Assembly (NCBI GenBank): GCA_022813625.1
Contig: JAKLMB010000014.1
Span: forward strand, 124,001-188,000
DNA length: 64,000 nucleotides
Direction of reading: 5' to 3'
Source of the DNA: Aaosphaeria pasadenensis
Lineage: Eukaryota; Ascomycota; Dothideomycetes; Pleosporales
A program made the translations under genes and the position numbers. Every line of letters begins with the position of its first letter. The stretch's first letter is position 1. The notes below the pieces were generated by a model. It was not told the origin of the DNA. It was given only the letters and a program-made list of their open reading frames with translations, and searched no databases. Positions 1 to 11,502 of this stretch are shown here, piece by piece.

Positions 1-151
1 ATGTTCATCAGTCGTCTTGGGTTTATGTTCATCAAAGCATATCACCTACTCTGCCCTCTTCCTAGCATTACCCAAGTGCCAACCCTCGATATTCCATTAT
101 ATCTATCCAGAGAAGACCTCACATAAGTAACAACATCCCCCAAACCCACAG

Positions 152-576
152 GAAACATAATCCACCCCCTCCTCACCCTCCACCACACCCTCCTCCAACC
201 CAGCCTCTGGCCCAACCGCGCCCTCGACCCCACAAAAACGACCCTCCTCCCCTCCGCCGAACCCTTCGTCGCGCACCACTGGTCCGGCGCCCGCTCAGAG
301 AACTGGTACCTCTCCCTCCTCGCGACGTCGCCCGCCGCGCAGGGCCGCGGCATCGGGAAGCGGCTCGTGAAGCTGGGGCTGGACCTCGCGAGGGAGGAGG
401 GCGTGCATGCGAGTGTGATGAGCAGTGAGGGGAACGATGTGTTTTATCTGAAGAGCGGGTTTGATGAGGTGGTTGGGTGGGCGAATGAGGGGGAGGAGAA
501 TCCGTTGAGGAGGGAGGGCGTGAAGGGGGGTGCGATTTTGTTTATGTTTCCTGAGGGTCAGGGTGGGAGGGAGTAG
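152..576 (+). CDS. GNAT-family N-acetyltransferase, 3' exon (partial gene)
   Basis: This is the last exon of an acetyl-CoA-dependent N-acetyltransferase; the substrate cannot be told. The frame is open from an acceptor-like CACAG ending at 151 to the TAG at 574-576. It carries the GNAT motif A loop QGRGIGK, which holds the pyrophosphate of acetyl-CoA, then a helix (LVKLGLDLAREEG) and a late FYLKSGF strand, which is the usual GNAT ending. The same frame has a stop at 124-126, so the earlier part must be joined by an intron; a possible exon lies in the first ~80 bases, and the true start is outside the window. The codons are strongly G-rich near the end. The family call is fairly sure, the exact exon start less so. 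Confidence 0.75.
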
Positions 577-1315
577 GTTATAGGAGTGATGAATTGATGA
601 GATGCTGATGAATGTTTATGTGTTCTGGTTTTGCCTTCTCTCTCTACGTACTGGACGTGCTAGGTTATTGCTGTGGTTGTAAATGATCAGCAAACCTCGA
701 GAATGTTCCTAGAGTAGATCTCACGAAGATCGATCAACAAGAATCGAGGATCATGATCGACGATGAGCAGAAAAGGTTCTTGACCTGGAATATGGGAAGA
801 AAGATGTAACCCAGAGTAGTAGAGATCAGTGTTGAACCCATATTCTCGGAATTCGCATACCACTTCAAATTGCATTCACCGCTTTCCACCACAATCATAT
901 GCCGGGCGCCACCCCCACGGGATTCCTTACGCCCAAACGTTTCCACCATGCATGGTTCCAACCCGCCAGCTAACATTTCACACGGCTCGGCTAGAATAGA
1001 ATCGAAAAAGAAAAAGTGCAGAATCTTGGGTTTCGCAACGATCAAGGAAGTTGAACAATTCCAGTTTCTATGCCATATGTCTTTTTTCCTGCTTCCTTTT
1101 CCGTGCTAAAGCTCGACTTGGCGCGGGTGCAAGCTACATATTGAACGGCCTGCAGTTTCTCTAATGGCGTTCGATACCTCATCATCCCATGCATGGAGGC
1201 CTGCTCACTATCAAACAAGTCCCCCGTAGTCGGCCTCGGCCCCTCGAAATATATCCCCAATCCAGCCTCACCCACAACATCCCGCTCCAAAACCCCACAC
1301 CCACACCCCACTGGC
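577..1315. other. Gap between the GNAT gene and the secreted-protein gene
   Basis: The genes on either side run toward each other, so this stretch should hold both 3' ends. No conserved gene is recognised. A minus-strand frame (about 1042-1345) stays open directly after, and out of frame with, the stop of the neighbouring gene; it is discussed as a finding. Confidence 0.5.
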
Positions 1316-2691
1316 TCAACCAGTCCAATTATCGATGTGAAAGATCATCGTCGGATTTGCGCCTTCGTCCGGTGCGAAGACGTCGATCCTGGTAGCGTAC
1401 TTGTTTCCCAGCTGTGCTTTGTGTTGGACGAGGAGGTAGCCAAGGCCGATGCCGTTGGGGGATCCTAGGAGTGCCTGCGCGGTTGGGAATCCCAAGTATC
1501 AGTGTGCTGGTTCCTGGAAAGTTGGGAGGGGGGTTTACGATCGTCGGGTCTGGGTCGTGTTTGTGTGTGCATGCTGTTGATCTATTTCCATAGACGGGTT
1601 ATGTGGAAGGGAGACGAGAGTGAAATAGCATAGGGTGGCAGAAGGATAGATTCTTGGGAGTTGGCATACTCTACCTTGCTCCGACATCGAAGAGAAGCTC
1701 ACGCCAGGCCACTTCTTCAACGGGGAAGCGTTCACCGACTCAATAGCCCGCTGAATGATAGGTCCCGTGTCGACGTTTGTGACGGCGTTGCTGACGAGGT
1801 AGCGAACGTTTCCGACATTGCCTTTGGTGTGGAGGGCCCATTGGCCCCACAGGACGTCGGAAGAGCGCTTGAGATCCGGAATGGTGGTGATTGGGGGTTG
1901 GGCTTTTGCGGCCATCTGCTGAGGACTGTACCGGCGGAGGAAGATGAGTACTGAAAGGATGCTTGATTAGTGCGGAGTTTTGAAGAGCTTGGTTAAATTC
2001 AAAGAAACAATCATGCTGATAGTGCATAATCTACATGGCAGTGTAGCGCAGTTTTTGATACTTTACCTCCATCTTGGGCGTTGAGGGCCATGTTGAGTTC
2101 GCCTCTCGTGGCCTTGTATTGCAGTGTCAATTATGTACTGGGAGATTCAAGTTTACTATGGTCTCACCTTGTACTCTTTACCATTTACAGTCCTGTCGAA
2201 CGTGTGCTGCACAAGGTAACACGCGATTGGGCCACCCTCGTCCTGGCTAACACTAGAGACATGGAGTGCATCCAGCGCACGCTTGATGCCTAAGAACTCC
2301 ATGTCGCACTCGAAAGGATCCTCCAATTCGCCGTGGGAATATCCCCATTTGTCGAACTCGTCTTACCAACATCAGCACAGATCATCGAATGCCTCTATCC
2401 CCTTCCACCACTCTTCGGCAGATAGGTCTACGTACATGGAAAATTGACGAACTTGCTCGCGGCAGAGTCAGCCGGAGGCACGAATAATTTGCCGGCTTCG
2501 CTATCACTGCTTTGCATCATGGCGAGTAGCTGGCTGCCCCGGCATATTGCTTTCTGCCAAACCGCATCGGAGGCTGGGAGGTCGAAGGAGACCCTCGCAA
2601 TGGGGGGCTCGACTTGTCTGGCTTGAACTGGTGGTGTGGCGTGAGTGAGGGCCAGGCCCCACGATATGAGAGTCGCCATTGAAGAGAGCAT
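1316..2691 (-). CDS. Secreted hypothetical protein (five exons, 311 residues)
   Basis: I do not recognise this protein. Exons on the minus strand are 2691-2436, 2361-2168, 2112-2067, 1950-1670 and 1474-1316; all introns are GT-AG and the phases agree. The product starts MLSSMATLISWGLALTHA, a likely secretion signal, and continues with an acidic/aromatic segment (EFDKWGYSHGE), a Cys pair and a C-terminal half rich in short helices (LLGSPNGIGLGYLLVQHK). It ends FHIDNWTG. The start at 2691 was preferred to the upstream ATG at 2829 because it places the hydrophobic stretch at the N-terminus. Proteins of this kind are common, lineage-specific and without known function in plant-associated fungi. 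Exon structure is fairly sure; function is unknown. Confidence 0.72.
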
Positions 2692-3175
2692 TTTGTGTTC
2701 CCGGTCTATCAGTTGTGTTTGGAGATGAAAAGAGAAAAGAGGTTGGGTTTTTGTAGCTTCTCCATTTTGAATGTGTCGACTTTGACTGTGAAGTGAAGTG
2801 AAGAGTGCACGGTGATCTCTCAGATTCACTGAATGATGCTTTTTGCGATGAACAAGATGGGATGGAAAGGATAAGATTAGCAGTAGTGAGTGCGGTATAT
2901 CTTAGGAGGTACTTCGCCAGGTGCGTAAAGAGTTGAAAACTTCATGGATATGGTGACTGTGATATGTTTTTTCTCTACATACATTGGTTCTATCAACAAG
3001 GAATCTGAGCGAATATAAATGAGCGAGTACATGATAACGCCATATATTTTATCCTTTTGTCAGCTTTCCAGGCTGTCATCTTCGGATGGCTCTATCTACC
3101 ATTCGGCGAAACAAACTTAACAACATCGGCCGAGTCCGAATCCATGTCCTGACACGGCGACACGCTATTCTTCCC
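2692..3175. other. Intergenic: promoter side of the secreted protein, 3' side of the rhodopsin-fold gene
   Basis: No gene seen. The sequence is AT-rich around 2860-3060 and fits a promoter or 3' UTR. Confidence 0.5.
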
Positions 3176-4494
3176 CTATCGAAGGTTCTCCGAGTGCACC
3201 TCCCATTGCACGTCACGACGTATGATCATTTCCTGGCTGCCGTGGCTCGCTCGATCCGCCTCTCTCTTCTGACCGGAAATTGGGTGTGTGATTGCTGTTA
3301 CATGGTCAGGCGAGTCTGCTCGCAAACGAACATGGCCTTCTTTCTTGAATGGCTTCGTACTGATCTTAACGTCTCCCTTATCCTCATTACGACTGCGCGT
3401 TGCGCTGCCTTGCCCGGTGTTGAACGACTGCATTTTGTATGATTCTCCATGTGCGTATCCATTCGAACCGTATGGCTGGGATGAGTAGTTCGTGACCATG
3501 CCTCCACTTCCTGTGTCAAAGCTGCGTATGAAGGACTTCAGACATGGGATTGTACCGGCGATGAGGGAGTAGCATAGTTGAGATTGCTGGTAGACGATTG
3601 CGGAGCTGCGGTCGACGCCTGGGTTCGGACTTTGCAGTGAATGCTGGAATCGCAGGAGAGCAAGTATGGCGAGCGGGATGACGGGTAGACGAATACCGAA
3701 AACGAAGACGACCTGGACCTTGAGCTGGACGGACATGTGGAGTTGCCAGACGAGGTATGCGACTAGGGCAACCAGAACAACGTCGAATAGTGCGTCGGTC
3801 GCAACAACTACCTGGTACCGTGGAATTATGCCAGTGCATGTGTGGTCTCCTACGTGTGGTAGTATTTCCTTTGGCGAGCACCCAGCAGATACCATGATAA
3901 CTGCGAGTAAAGTCCACGAAGCTAAGGCTGCTGCAACGACATTGCATGTCGCCCAGAATCTCTTTGCATCGCGAGCTGACAAGCGCTGGACAAGCAGTAA
4001 GGTCGCGAGCTTTGAGGCCCCCAGTGACAGGTAGAAGATGATCTGGTTGCTGTACAATGTCTAATCCATTGGCATAAGTTGATTAGAGCTCACTCCATCA
4101 GATGGTAGATCTGCGAACACTCACCGTCGCGGTATGCAAGTAATCGCTGGTGCTGATGATATCAAAGCTTTTCCCCAGACCCACAGACAACGAAACAATT
4201 AGTAGAACGAATTGTACCAGATTGAATGCCTTTGTTCCTGTTAGCATCATCCTTTGTCTCGAACGGCTGTGCGTTCATTGTGATCGGCACACGCTGGAAC
4301 CAGGAGAGGCCTACCTGTGCAATTGTCATGGCCCAGTCGTCAATCCCAAACATATGAAATTTTATGTAGCATCGTGTTAGAAATGTGATGGAAGTGTATA
4401 TGAATGTCAGGATGGCAGTGATGTAGATCAACCCGCTGTGGTCATATGGTGTAATTGGAGCAAATCGATTGCTACTGGGAACTGGTTCGGCCAT
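3176..4494 (-). CDS. Fungal rhodopsin-domain integral membrane protein (PTH11-like)
   Basis: This is a predicted seven-helix plasma-membrane protein of about 389 residues. Exons are 4494-4315, 4229-4125 and 4060-3176, joined with agreeing phases (residues 1-60, 61-95, 96-389). It opens with the family's usual layout: a short polar N-terminus, a first helix (IYITAILTFIYTSITFL), then the loop FGIDDWAMTIAQ, which is the hallmark D-D-W loop before helix 2. Further helices follow (LVQFVLLIVSLSVGLG, IIFYLSLGASKLATLLLV, VVAAALASWTLLAVIMVSAG, ALFDVVLVALVAYLVW, VQVVFVFGIRLPVIPLAIL). The last ~120 residues form a polar tail. The family includes PTH11-like sensors, but no ligand can be inferred. No cysteine-rich CFEM domain is present. 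A permease is divergent from it across 2.2 kb. Confidence 0.85.
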
Positions 4495-6688
4495 GACGAT
4501 CTGCGGTGTCTCGTCGTCAACGACGTCTGGAGAGCCATTTGCGAGGTTAACTAGTTAAAAGGTTGTGGGTTTCACAGATCAGGCGCTGCCGAATCTCACC
4601 CCCCTAAAGGATCCCGCCTGCCTGGGTAGGATGCTTGTTCGAAAAGTGTCTAGCCAAAGGTACAGCCCGAGCGGAATATTGTCATGGTTCTTGAAAAGCA
4701 ATGCTTGTTGAAGGATCTCGTTCGCGCTTGTCCGACCCATGTCCTAGAACCCTCTCGCTATCCACCAAACGATTGTAAAGCCGAAATCTCTAGTTTTCAT
4801 CCCGAGGCGCCGTGGCTTGGTCATTGTGTCACACAAAACGCAATGTACGAAAGTAGATCCCATCAGCAATTATGTTCACGAGCTACTAGAAAGGTTGATC
4901 GCCCCCACCGAAGAAATGAAAAAGAAAGGAAACAGAAAAGAGAGATTGGCACAACGCAGTGATTGGCAAAGGACGGGTACACTACGTTAGAATGGGGTAC
5001 TTCAAACCGTAAGCTCGCGGGCCGTAGAGGTGGTCTTGCGCCGGCTGGGGTATTCTATTGGCGAGCTGCCCACGGTGGCTTAAGACAGCAGTTAGAGAGC
5101 TGCCTGGCTCATATGTGGCTGCAGGAGCTGCACCCAAATGCAACCGAAGGAGTCGGAGCACGAACCGGGATAACTTAAGGCATGGTGTGATGATTATAGG
5201 ATAGGTCTAGGTTGGATATGTTACTCCTTATAAGGGTTCTGGAATGATAGGTAACGCCCTGTCTGTATGCATGCAGTACTCGGTCCGTATATGATTGTCA
5301 CCATTAGAGCTACGATATTAAGAATCAAGGCCCGATTCAGAGAAGTTTATTATCTAGGTACGCAAGTAGGTAGGTACTTAATGTAAGTACACAGGCCTGT
5401 ACAGGATCCAACAAGGAGACGATCCATGTATTGCCAGTATTGGAGGATCGACCCTTCGTATCAAGCATTCAAGGACTGGAGCAACCTTTTCTTGCTAAGC
5501 TTTCGCCCTCCTTTTAGCGATAGAGACTTAGCTAAGATGGTACTCGTACATACCTACAAAAAAAACACAACACGATATGATGAACCAACCTCTCAGGTCT
5601 TCTCGCCTCCTCCTTCTGACCCGACAGTCTGGGTCAGTTGATTCGCGCTATGTCTATATTTGGTTTAGTGCATTACTCTGCTGTAACTTCATCCCAGCCC
5701 AACCACCCTCAAGCAACAACAAATCTCCTCCCATCCCATCCCCATTCCGTCTCATCCAACGCCATTTAATTTATTCCCTCGTCTCTCCATAACAATCATG
5801 ATTTGTCTACCCTGTCTGCCCACGCTTCGGATCGTGGTGGCATGCGTAAACGACAATTAACACCCGTTTACGCGCGAGAACTGCCGACTGGGAATGATAG
5901 CATACCAGAACGTGCCAGTGCCTTGTTGGACCCATTCAAGATCGCTACAACGTGGCTCTACTCCGTACCGATACAAGTACATCGATCGCTTCATAACACA
6001 AACAGATCGACAATACTGCAATGTCCAACAGCACCAGTGGATCGCTATGCCCCAGCAGGCAGGCCAAACATGTGGGCTACGGAGCTGCTCCTAACTAGCG
6101 ATAATCAACCGGTCTACCCGCTCCGCTCCCGTCGACGCTTCGGCTGCGCTTCGACCCATCGTGTCATCCACCCGCTTCCCCGTCCGTCTGTGAACCTTGT
6201 ATCCAATCATAGATAATATCGAAACCTGTACTGTGATGCCTCCCACACTAGACATGGGCATTTCACCTTCGCATATACGACCCGTATCGCAAAGGGTCAC
6301 CCCCCGCGAGAAGCGCGCCTCAATAGCCTGGGCTTCTCAACATGTCTCAATACGTATCATTCAGTGGTGTCGCTTCTCTCTGTGACATGCCATTGGAGTG
6401 GAACGTTGACTCTTGCATACTGCTGTGTCACTCAAGCTTCACCCCACCTTCATAGGCAAGATCGGTCAAAAACCTTCCCAAGCCTTGTAGAAATTACTTT
6501 TGCTCGGATTTCGTATTGCCTCTCGAGATGTGTAACCGATTTAAGCTGAAAGATGCTTCGTAGTACTAGAATTTGCCGTGTCATTTATCCCAGAAAAAAA
6601 GAACTACTTCTATATCCCGCCGCAGCTTGCTTTGTGCTCGTAGTCAACATTCCCAATCACAGCCGGTTAATTCTATTTTCACGTAGCC
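4495..6688. other. 2.2-kb divergent intergenic region
   Basis: This lies between the rhodopsin-fold gene (-) and the permease gene (+), so it should hold both promoters. Several short open frames occur, but none resembles a known protein or splices into one. Close to the permease start a CT-rich stretch and AATTCTATTTTCACG precede the ATG. Confidence 0.5.
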
Positions 6689-8364
6689 ATGGATGAGCAG
6701 CAGAAAACGGAGACCTTCGTCCATCAGTGCGACAGCGCCAGTGCCGAATCGCAAAATGACCTCGAGGTATCTGAGAAGAAAGGAACGCCAGATGATCGAA
6801 AGGACATGCACCGTATGGGCAAGACCCAGGAACTACGAAGGAACTTCCGTTTTGTTTCCATCTTTGGGTACTCGATGATTCTGATGGCCACTTGGGAAAC
6901 CGGTTTAACGTGAGTACAACGATCCTCCTCAAAAATCAATAAATGACGCCCAAATCAGGACACTTATCATCCCACTGACCAACGGTGGTACCGGAGGCGC
7001 CATAGTATTATTTCTTGCCACTGCAATCGGAATGGGTTTCGTGATCGTCTCGATGGCCGAAATGGCATCAATGGCACCTACCTCAGGAGGTCAATATCAC
7101 TGGGTATCAGAATTCGCTCCCAGAAAACACCAAAAGTTCTTGAGCTACGTAGTCGGTACGTTACCCCTGCAGAGCACACAATCAAGAGCTGACAGTGTCA
7201 GGATGGCTTTGTGTTCTCGGCTGGCAGACCGGCATTGCCTCCATTGGTTATCTCGCTGGTACACAAATACAAGGCTTGATAGTCCTAAATAACGATTCGT
7301 ATGTGCCAGAGAGATGGCATGGAACCCTCCTGGTCATTGCTGTAGCAACCTTTTCCATCGTCTTCAATACTCTCCTTGCAAGGAAATTACCCATGATCGA
7401 AGGTACCGTCTTGGTCCTACACATCTTCGGTTTCTTTGCCATCTTCATCACAATGTGGGTTCTTGCACCCCGAAGCTCTGCTAAAGAAGTCTTCGGTGGG
7501 TTCCAGGACAATGCAGGCTGGGGAAACGTTGGGCTTTCATGTCTTGTAGGCCAGCTCGCACCGATCTTCTCACTGCTAGGCTCAGACGCTGCAACGCACA
7601 TGTCCGAAGAGCTCCGCGATGCCGCCTATACGCTCCCTCGTGCCATGATCTGGACTGCGATCACCAACAGTGTACTCGGGTTTCTCATGCTCGTAACCTT
7701 CTGCTTCTGCCTAGGCGACGTACAGAGCGCAATTGAGTCACCTACCGGATACCCACACATCCAAATCATGTACAACGCCACCGGGAACCGCGCTGGAGCC
7801 ACCGCCCTCGCATCCCTCACAACCATCATGGCCGTCTTCGGCTGCGTCAACAACGTCGCCACCTCCTCCCGACAACTCTTCGCCTTCGCCCGGGACAACG
7901 GGATCCCCTTCGGCGCGTTCCTGTCCCGCGTCCAACCCGGCTGGGACATCCCCCTGAACTCTGTGCTCGTCTCCTTCGCCATCGCCATCCTCCTCTCCCT
8001 CATCAACATCGGCAGCACCGTCGCCTTCAACTCCATCGCCTCCCTCGGCACCTGCGCCCTCCTCTCCTCCTACATCATCTCCATCTCCTGCATCTTCCTC
8101 AAGCGCTGGCGCGCAGAGCCCCTCCTCCCATCCCGCTTCTCCCTCGGCGCCGCGGGCATCTGGATCAACGGCGCCGCCATCGTGTACTTAGCCCTCGCGT
8201 TCATCTTCGCTTTCTTCCCGACGTTCCCCCATCCGACGCCCGACCTCATGAACTGGAATATCCTGATCTACGGCGTCGTTGTCGTGTTCTCGCTGGTGTA
8301 TTTTGCGGTTAAGGGGAGGCGGGTGTATGTTGGTCCTGTGGAGTATATTAGGAGGATGGAGTGA
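6689..8364 (+). CDS. Amino acid/choline-type permease (APC superfamily)
   Basis: This plasma-membrane carrier resembles fungal GABA, amino acid and choline permeases (UGA4/HNM1 group). Exons are 6689-6909, 6959-7155 and 7202-8364; phases agree and give 526 residues. After a ~50-residue polar N-terminus comes the first helix, with the family's substrate-binding loop NGGTGGAI, then MAPTSGGQYHWVSEFAP, the conserved segment after helix 2. Helix 6-7 has the GSDAATHMSEE motif, and the mid-protein SRQLFAFARDNGIPF is another family signature. The rest is hydrophobic, for about 12 helices in all. The family uses the proton gradient for uptake. Which amine is carried cannot be decided from sequence. 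The gene converges on the phospholipase gene. Confidence 0.92.
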
Positions 8365-8988
8365 ATAGTGCCACCGTCACTCCCTCCTTCAAACTCTTCA
8401 TACTTTAGCGTCTTTTTTTGGCGGTTAATAGGAGGATTTACTGTCTTTTATGGGTGGGTGGGAGATGTTGATTATATTTATATACCAATATAGTTAGCAT
8501 GCATATGACATGGGCGGGAGCGTGTCATTTCTTGAATTAAATATTATGTCTATGTCTACCATGTCCCACTAGATGACAGTACGTGAAGCCTCCTTATCTC
8601 TTTAGTTTCACCACGTAGTGATGTTGAAGAAAAGCAGGGGGAAGGTGGAGGATATTTGTGAAGATATGCCTGCCTCTTTAATTGATTTCTCTTCCCTCAA
8701 GTGGTATATTTTGCTTTAATTATCAGATCAGTACCTTTCTAGAAAATCGAAAGTGGCAGCAAAACATCATTGGTTTATAATGCACTTGGATTAAGACAAA
8801 TAATAGATCCTGTTTGACCTATTAAAAAATGGCGCAAGCAAGAAATCAAGTAAATCCCACCACGAGAGCACATATCTAGAGGGACAACGCATTTATGGGA
8901 AAAAGGGTATCATATTACATTTCGCCGACAGAATTGGTGCATCAATCTCTAACCAAGGTGTGAATAGCATAGCCGTCTCAACTCATCA
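8365..8988. other. Convergent 3' region
   Basis: This AT-rich stretch lies between the ends of the permease (+) and the phospholipase (-). It probably holds two 3' UTRs; no gene is seen. Confidence 0.55.
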
Positions 8989-11502
8989 TCAACTAAAGTG
9001 ATCCCCATGGTCGTCCTCGCCCACCCTCCTACCGCCCGCCCTCCCCTGCCTCAACTTCCATCTCCGTCTCCTCTCCAGCGCCTCCGCCTCCCTCTCCTCC
9101 CTCATCCTCTTCTTCCTCTCGTAGACGGCGCGGACCGTGCGTTTCGTGCGCTCGGCGCCCTCTTGGAAGTTCGTGCGCGCGAGCTCGACGACACTGTCGA
9201 TCTGCTCGGGCGTGTAGACGAAGTTCCACGTGCTCATAAAGTCGGAGGTCTTCGGGTCGACGCCCTTGACTTTCGGGTTCGCGAGAAAGGGGAAGTAGAT
9301 CACGGTTATGCCGTCGGCGGAGCCGATGGTCTCCCAATTCTCGTCGGAGGAGAGGTTGGGGGAGGGTGGGGAGGTGGGCTCCGAGGTGCGTTCTTCGGTC
9401 GTGCCGGCCCAGATGTTGCAGTAGCCGAGGTCTTTGGGTTTGGACTTGGAGTTCTTCGATGTGGGGGATGATGGGTCCTGGGAAGAGTTGTCTTGGGCTT
9501 GGGCTTCTTGGATCTTTTCGCGGGCTTCGGCGGGGGATTGGGCTTGCGCTGCGGAGAGGTCGTCGCGAAGCTCTTCAATGGTTTCGTCGTCAGATGGCCA
9601 GCCGGCTCCGACGGGCCAACCCTTGATGTCTCGCTGGCGGGCGTATCCCTCTGCGACTTTGAGCCAATTGTCGGTCTTCACGTCTGCGCTTGCGTCGAAG
9701 GCGATGAGAATGTCAACATTGCGTCCAGGGCGGAGGAGTGGGTAAATGGGGAGGTTGTTGCTCATTCCAGCATCCATGAGCTCGAGGTTTGGAGAGTCGA
9801 ATACGGATTCGGGGCAGGTTGCTGGGAGGTAGTTGCGCATACCGTACGCGAAGTTGGGCATCGCGGCTGGGTTGATGGGATGCACTTTGCTGAGGTCGTC
9901 ATTGCGTTCAGATATCAAGTCGTCCAGACCTCCGAAGCCTGTAAGGCCTTTCACGGCGGGGCGAATCTCCCGGTAGTAATGAGATAGGGTGGCGCAAAAT
10001 GCGCTTCCCCAGATACCCATGAGCATGGGGACGCGGAGCTCTGGGAGGGAAAGACCGTTTTCTCGCCAGACGGTTCGGCCGTTCTCAAATTTGCGGCCAA
10101 GTGCCCACGTTGGTATGCCGGCTTCCCATTCCTCACACCAGAATTCATAAGGAGTGAATCTGTATCAGTTAGTCAAGCTCCAGATTGTGAGTTGTCAAAC
10201 GTACTCGAACCATTGAAACCATGCTTCTTTTCGTGCCTTTGCTTCTGCTGCTACGGGGTCCTTCACATCCGACTGCTCGGCGAGGGGAATCTCGTGGCGT
10301 ACGGCGGTATAGATTGGGAGAGGTTGGGACCCAGTGTCAGTATGGATTCGCTGATTCGAGATCTTGAAATCTCTCTCGTCTACCGACAGCTCGCCTCTGG
10401 GAACCAACAGACGCGCCGCTAGTAGAAGGCCGTAAATGTCGACGATACCAAACTCTGCATCTGGGGTTCCCTTTGCTTTTTCTACAAGCCCACTCAGGAG
10501 GTGTTTGTTGGTCGGAGCACTGGCAATGAGCTCGAGGGCGTCAGGAGGAAATGCAATGTGGACGCCGAGTCGGTTTTTAAGATGTCGAATAAGTTTGGCA
10601 TGACTTCGTTGAGTGATCTCCGAGTAATATAGGGTCTGAAGCCAACAACTACCACTGACTCCCGCAGTGTACGTAACACAGTCGAACAATCCAGCTTCGT
10701 GGGTAGAAAGATAGGATGACGTGCCTGCAACAAGAGCACGCAAGCCCCCACCGGATCCACACATAGCAATGACTGGGACGTCGTCCGGATGAATCTTGCT
10801 TTCGGGAATATCCAGATATCTGGCCAGACCTCTTCGAGTGAACACGGATCTCTTTTCTAGGAATTTCTTCTCGTCTGGGCACAAGTCATTCGAAACTCGA
10901 ACTGATGCATCCCATAGTATTTCTTCGTTTATCTCAGGGTTGTTTGCATCATGCCATATCTCCTCCGCCAGCGATCCTGGCGACATAGAGAGTTCGTTCT
11001 GGATCTTCGTGATATAAGCCGGCAACAGCTTCGCCCAATTTGGAAGGACATAATCTGCAAGTGTGTCTCCAAGGGTAGAAAATGATATTGAAGCGTTCGA
11101 CAGCTTGGTTGTGAACCCTAACCAAGGCCCGGCATCCTCCGAGGCATCGTCAATCTTCCTGCTGTCGCCATCCTTCTTGTCCGTAACAACACGAGATTGT
11201 GGAGGTGGTTTCTGGTTTCCGCTACCGGTAGAGTCATTCACGGCCTCCTCTGCTTCTTTTGCGGTTGTTGTCTCATTTTCTTTATCGTTACTCTGCAAGA
11301 AGCTCGGGGCAAGGCGTTTCCATGCAGAGCTCTTGGGCGCATCGTTATGGACCGGGCGACAGAAAGTGCTAGAGAGCGTAGGCGACGACAGTACGCTGAC
11401 GGTAGCTACTGCGAGGAAGAGGGGAGTGCCGAAGCGTCGAGCAACAGTGGCAGCATTGGACCTGTGTAGTATCCCGCTTCGAGTGTAAAGGCTGTCGATC
11501 AT
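8989..11502 (-). CDS. Cytosolic phospholipase A2 / lysophospholipase-family enzyme
   Basis: This serine lipase hydrolyses fatty-acyl esters of (lyso)phospholipids. Exons 11502-10205 and 10159-8989 give 822 residues. The catalytic lysophospholipase domain begins near residue 190. The oxyanion loop is GSGGGLRA (about 249-256). The nucleophile lies in GVSGSCW (Ser about 283). The catalytic Asp lies in the second exon in LMDAGMSNNLPIYPLLRPGR. Together these are the Ser-Asp dyad layout of the cPLA2 group. The N-terminus (residues 1-45) is Arg-rich and nearly acid-free, followed by a hydrophobic stretch LFLAVATVSVLSS; this suggests a mitochondrial or membrane anchor rather than a secretory lysophospholipase. 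Residues 70-120 and the last ~60 are low-complexity and charged. The intron is 45 nt, and the donor GA|GTACGT is the only one that keeps the frame. Confidence 0.9.

Noticed and set aside
5803..6216. A 137-residue plus-strand frame upstream of the permease
   Set aside because: Composition is unlike a conserved protein, there is no good start context and no continuation by splicing.
9029..9337. Long open frames on both strands across the phospholipase 3' half
   Set aside because: They are shadows produced by high-GC coding DNA; only the frame with the DAG motif fits the family.
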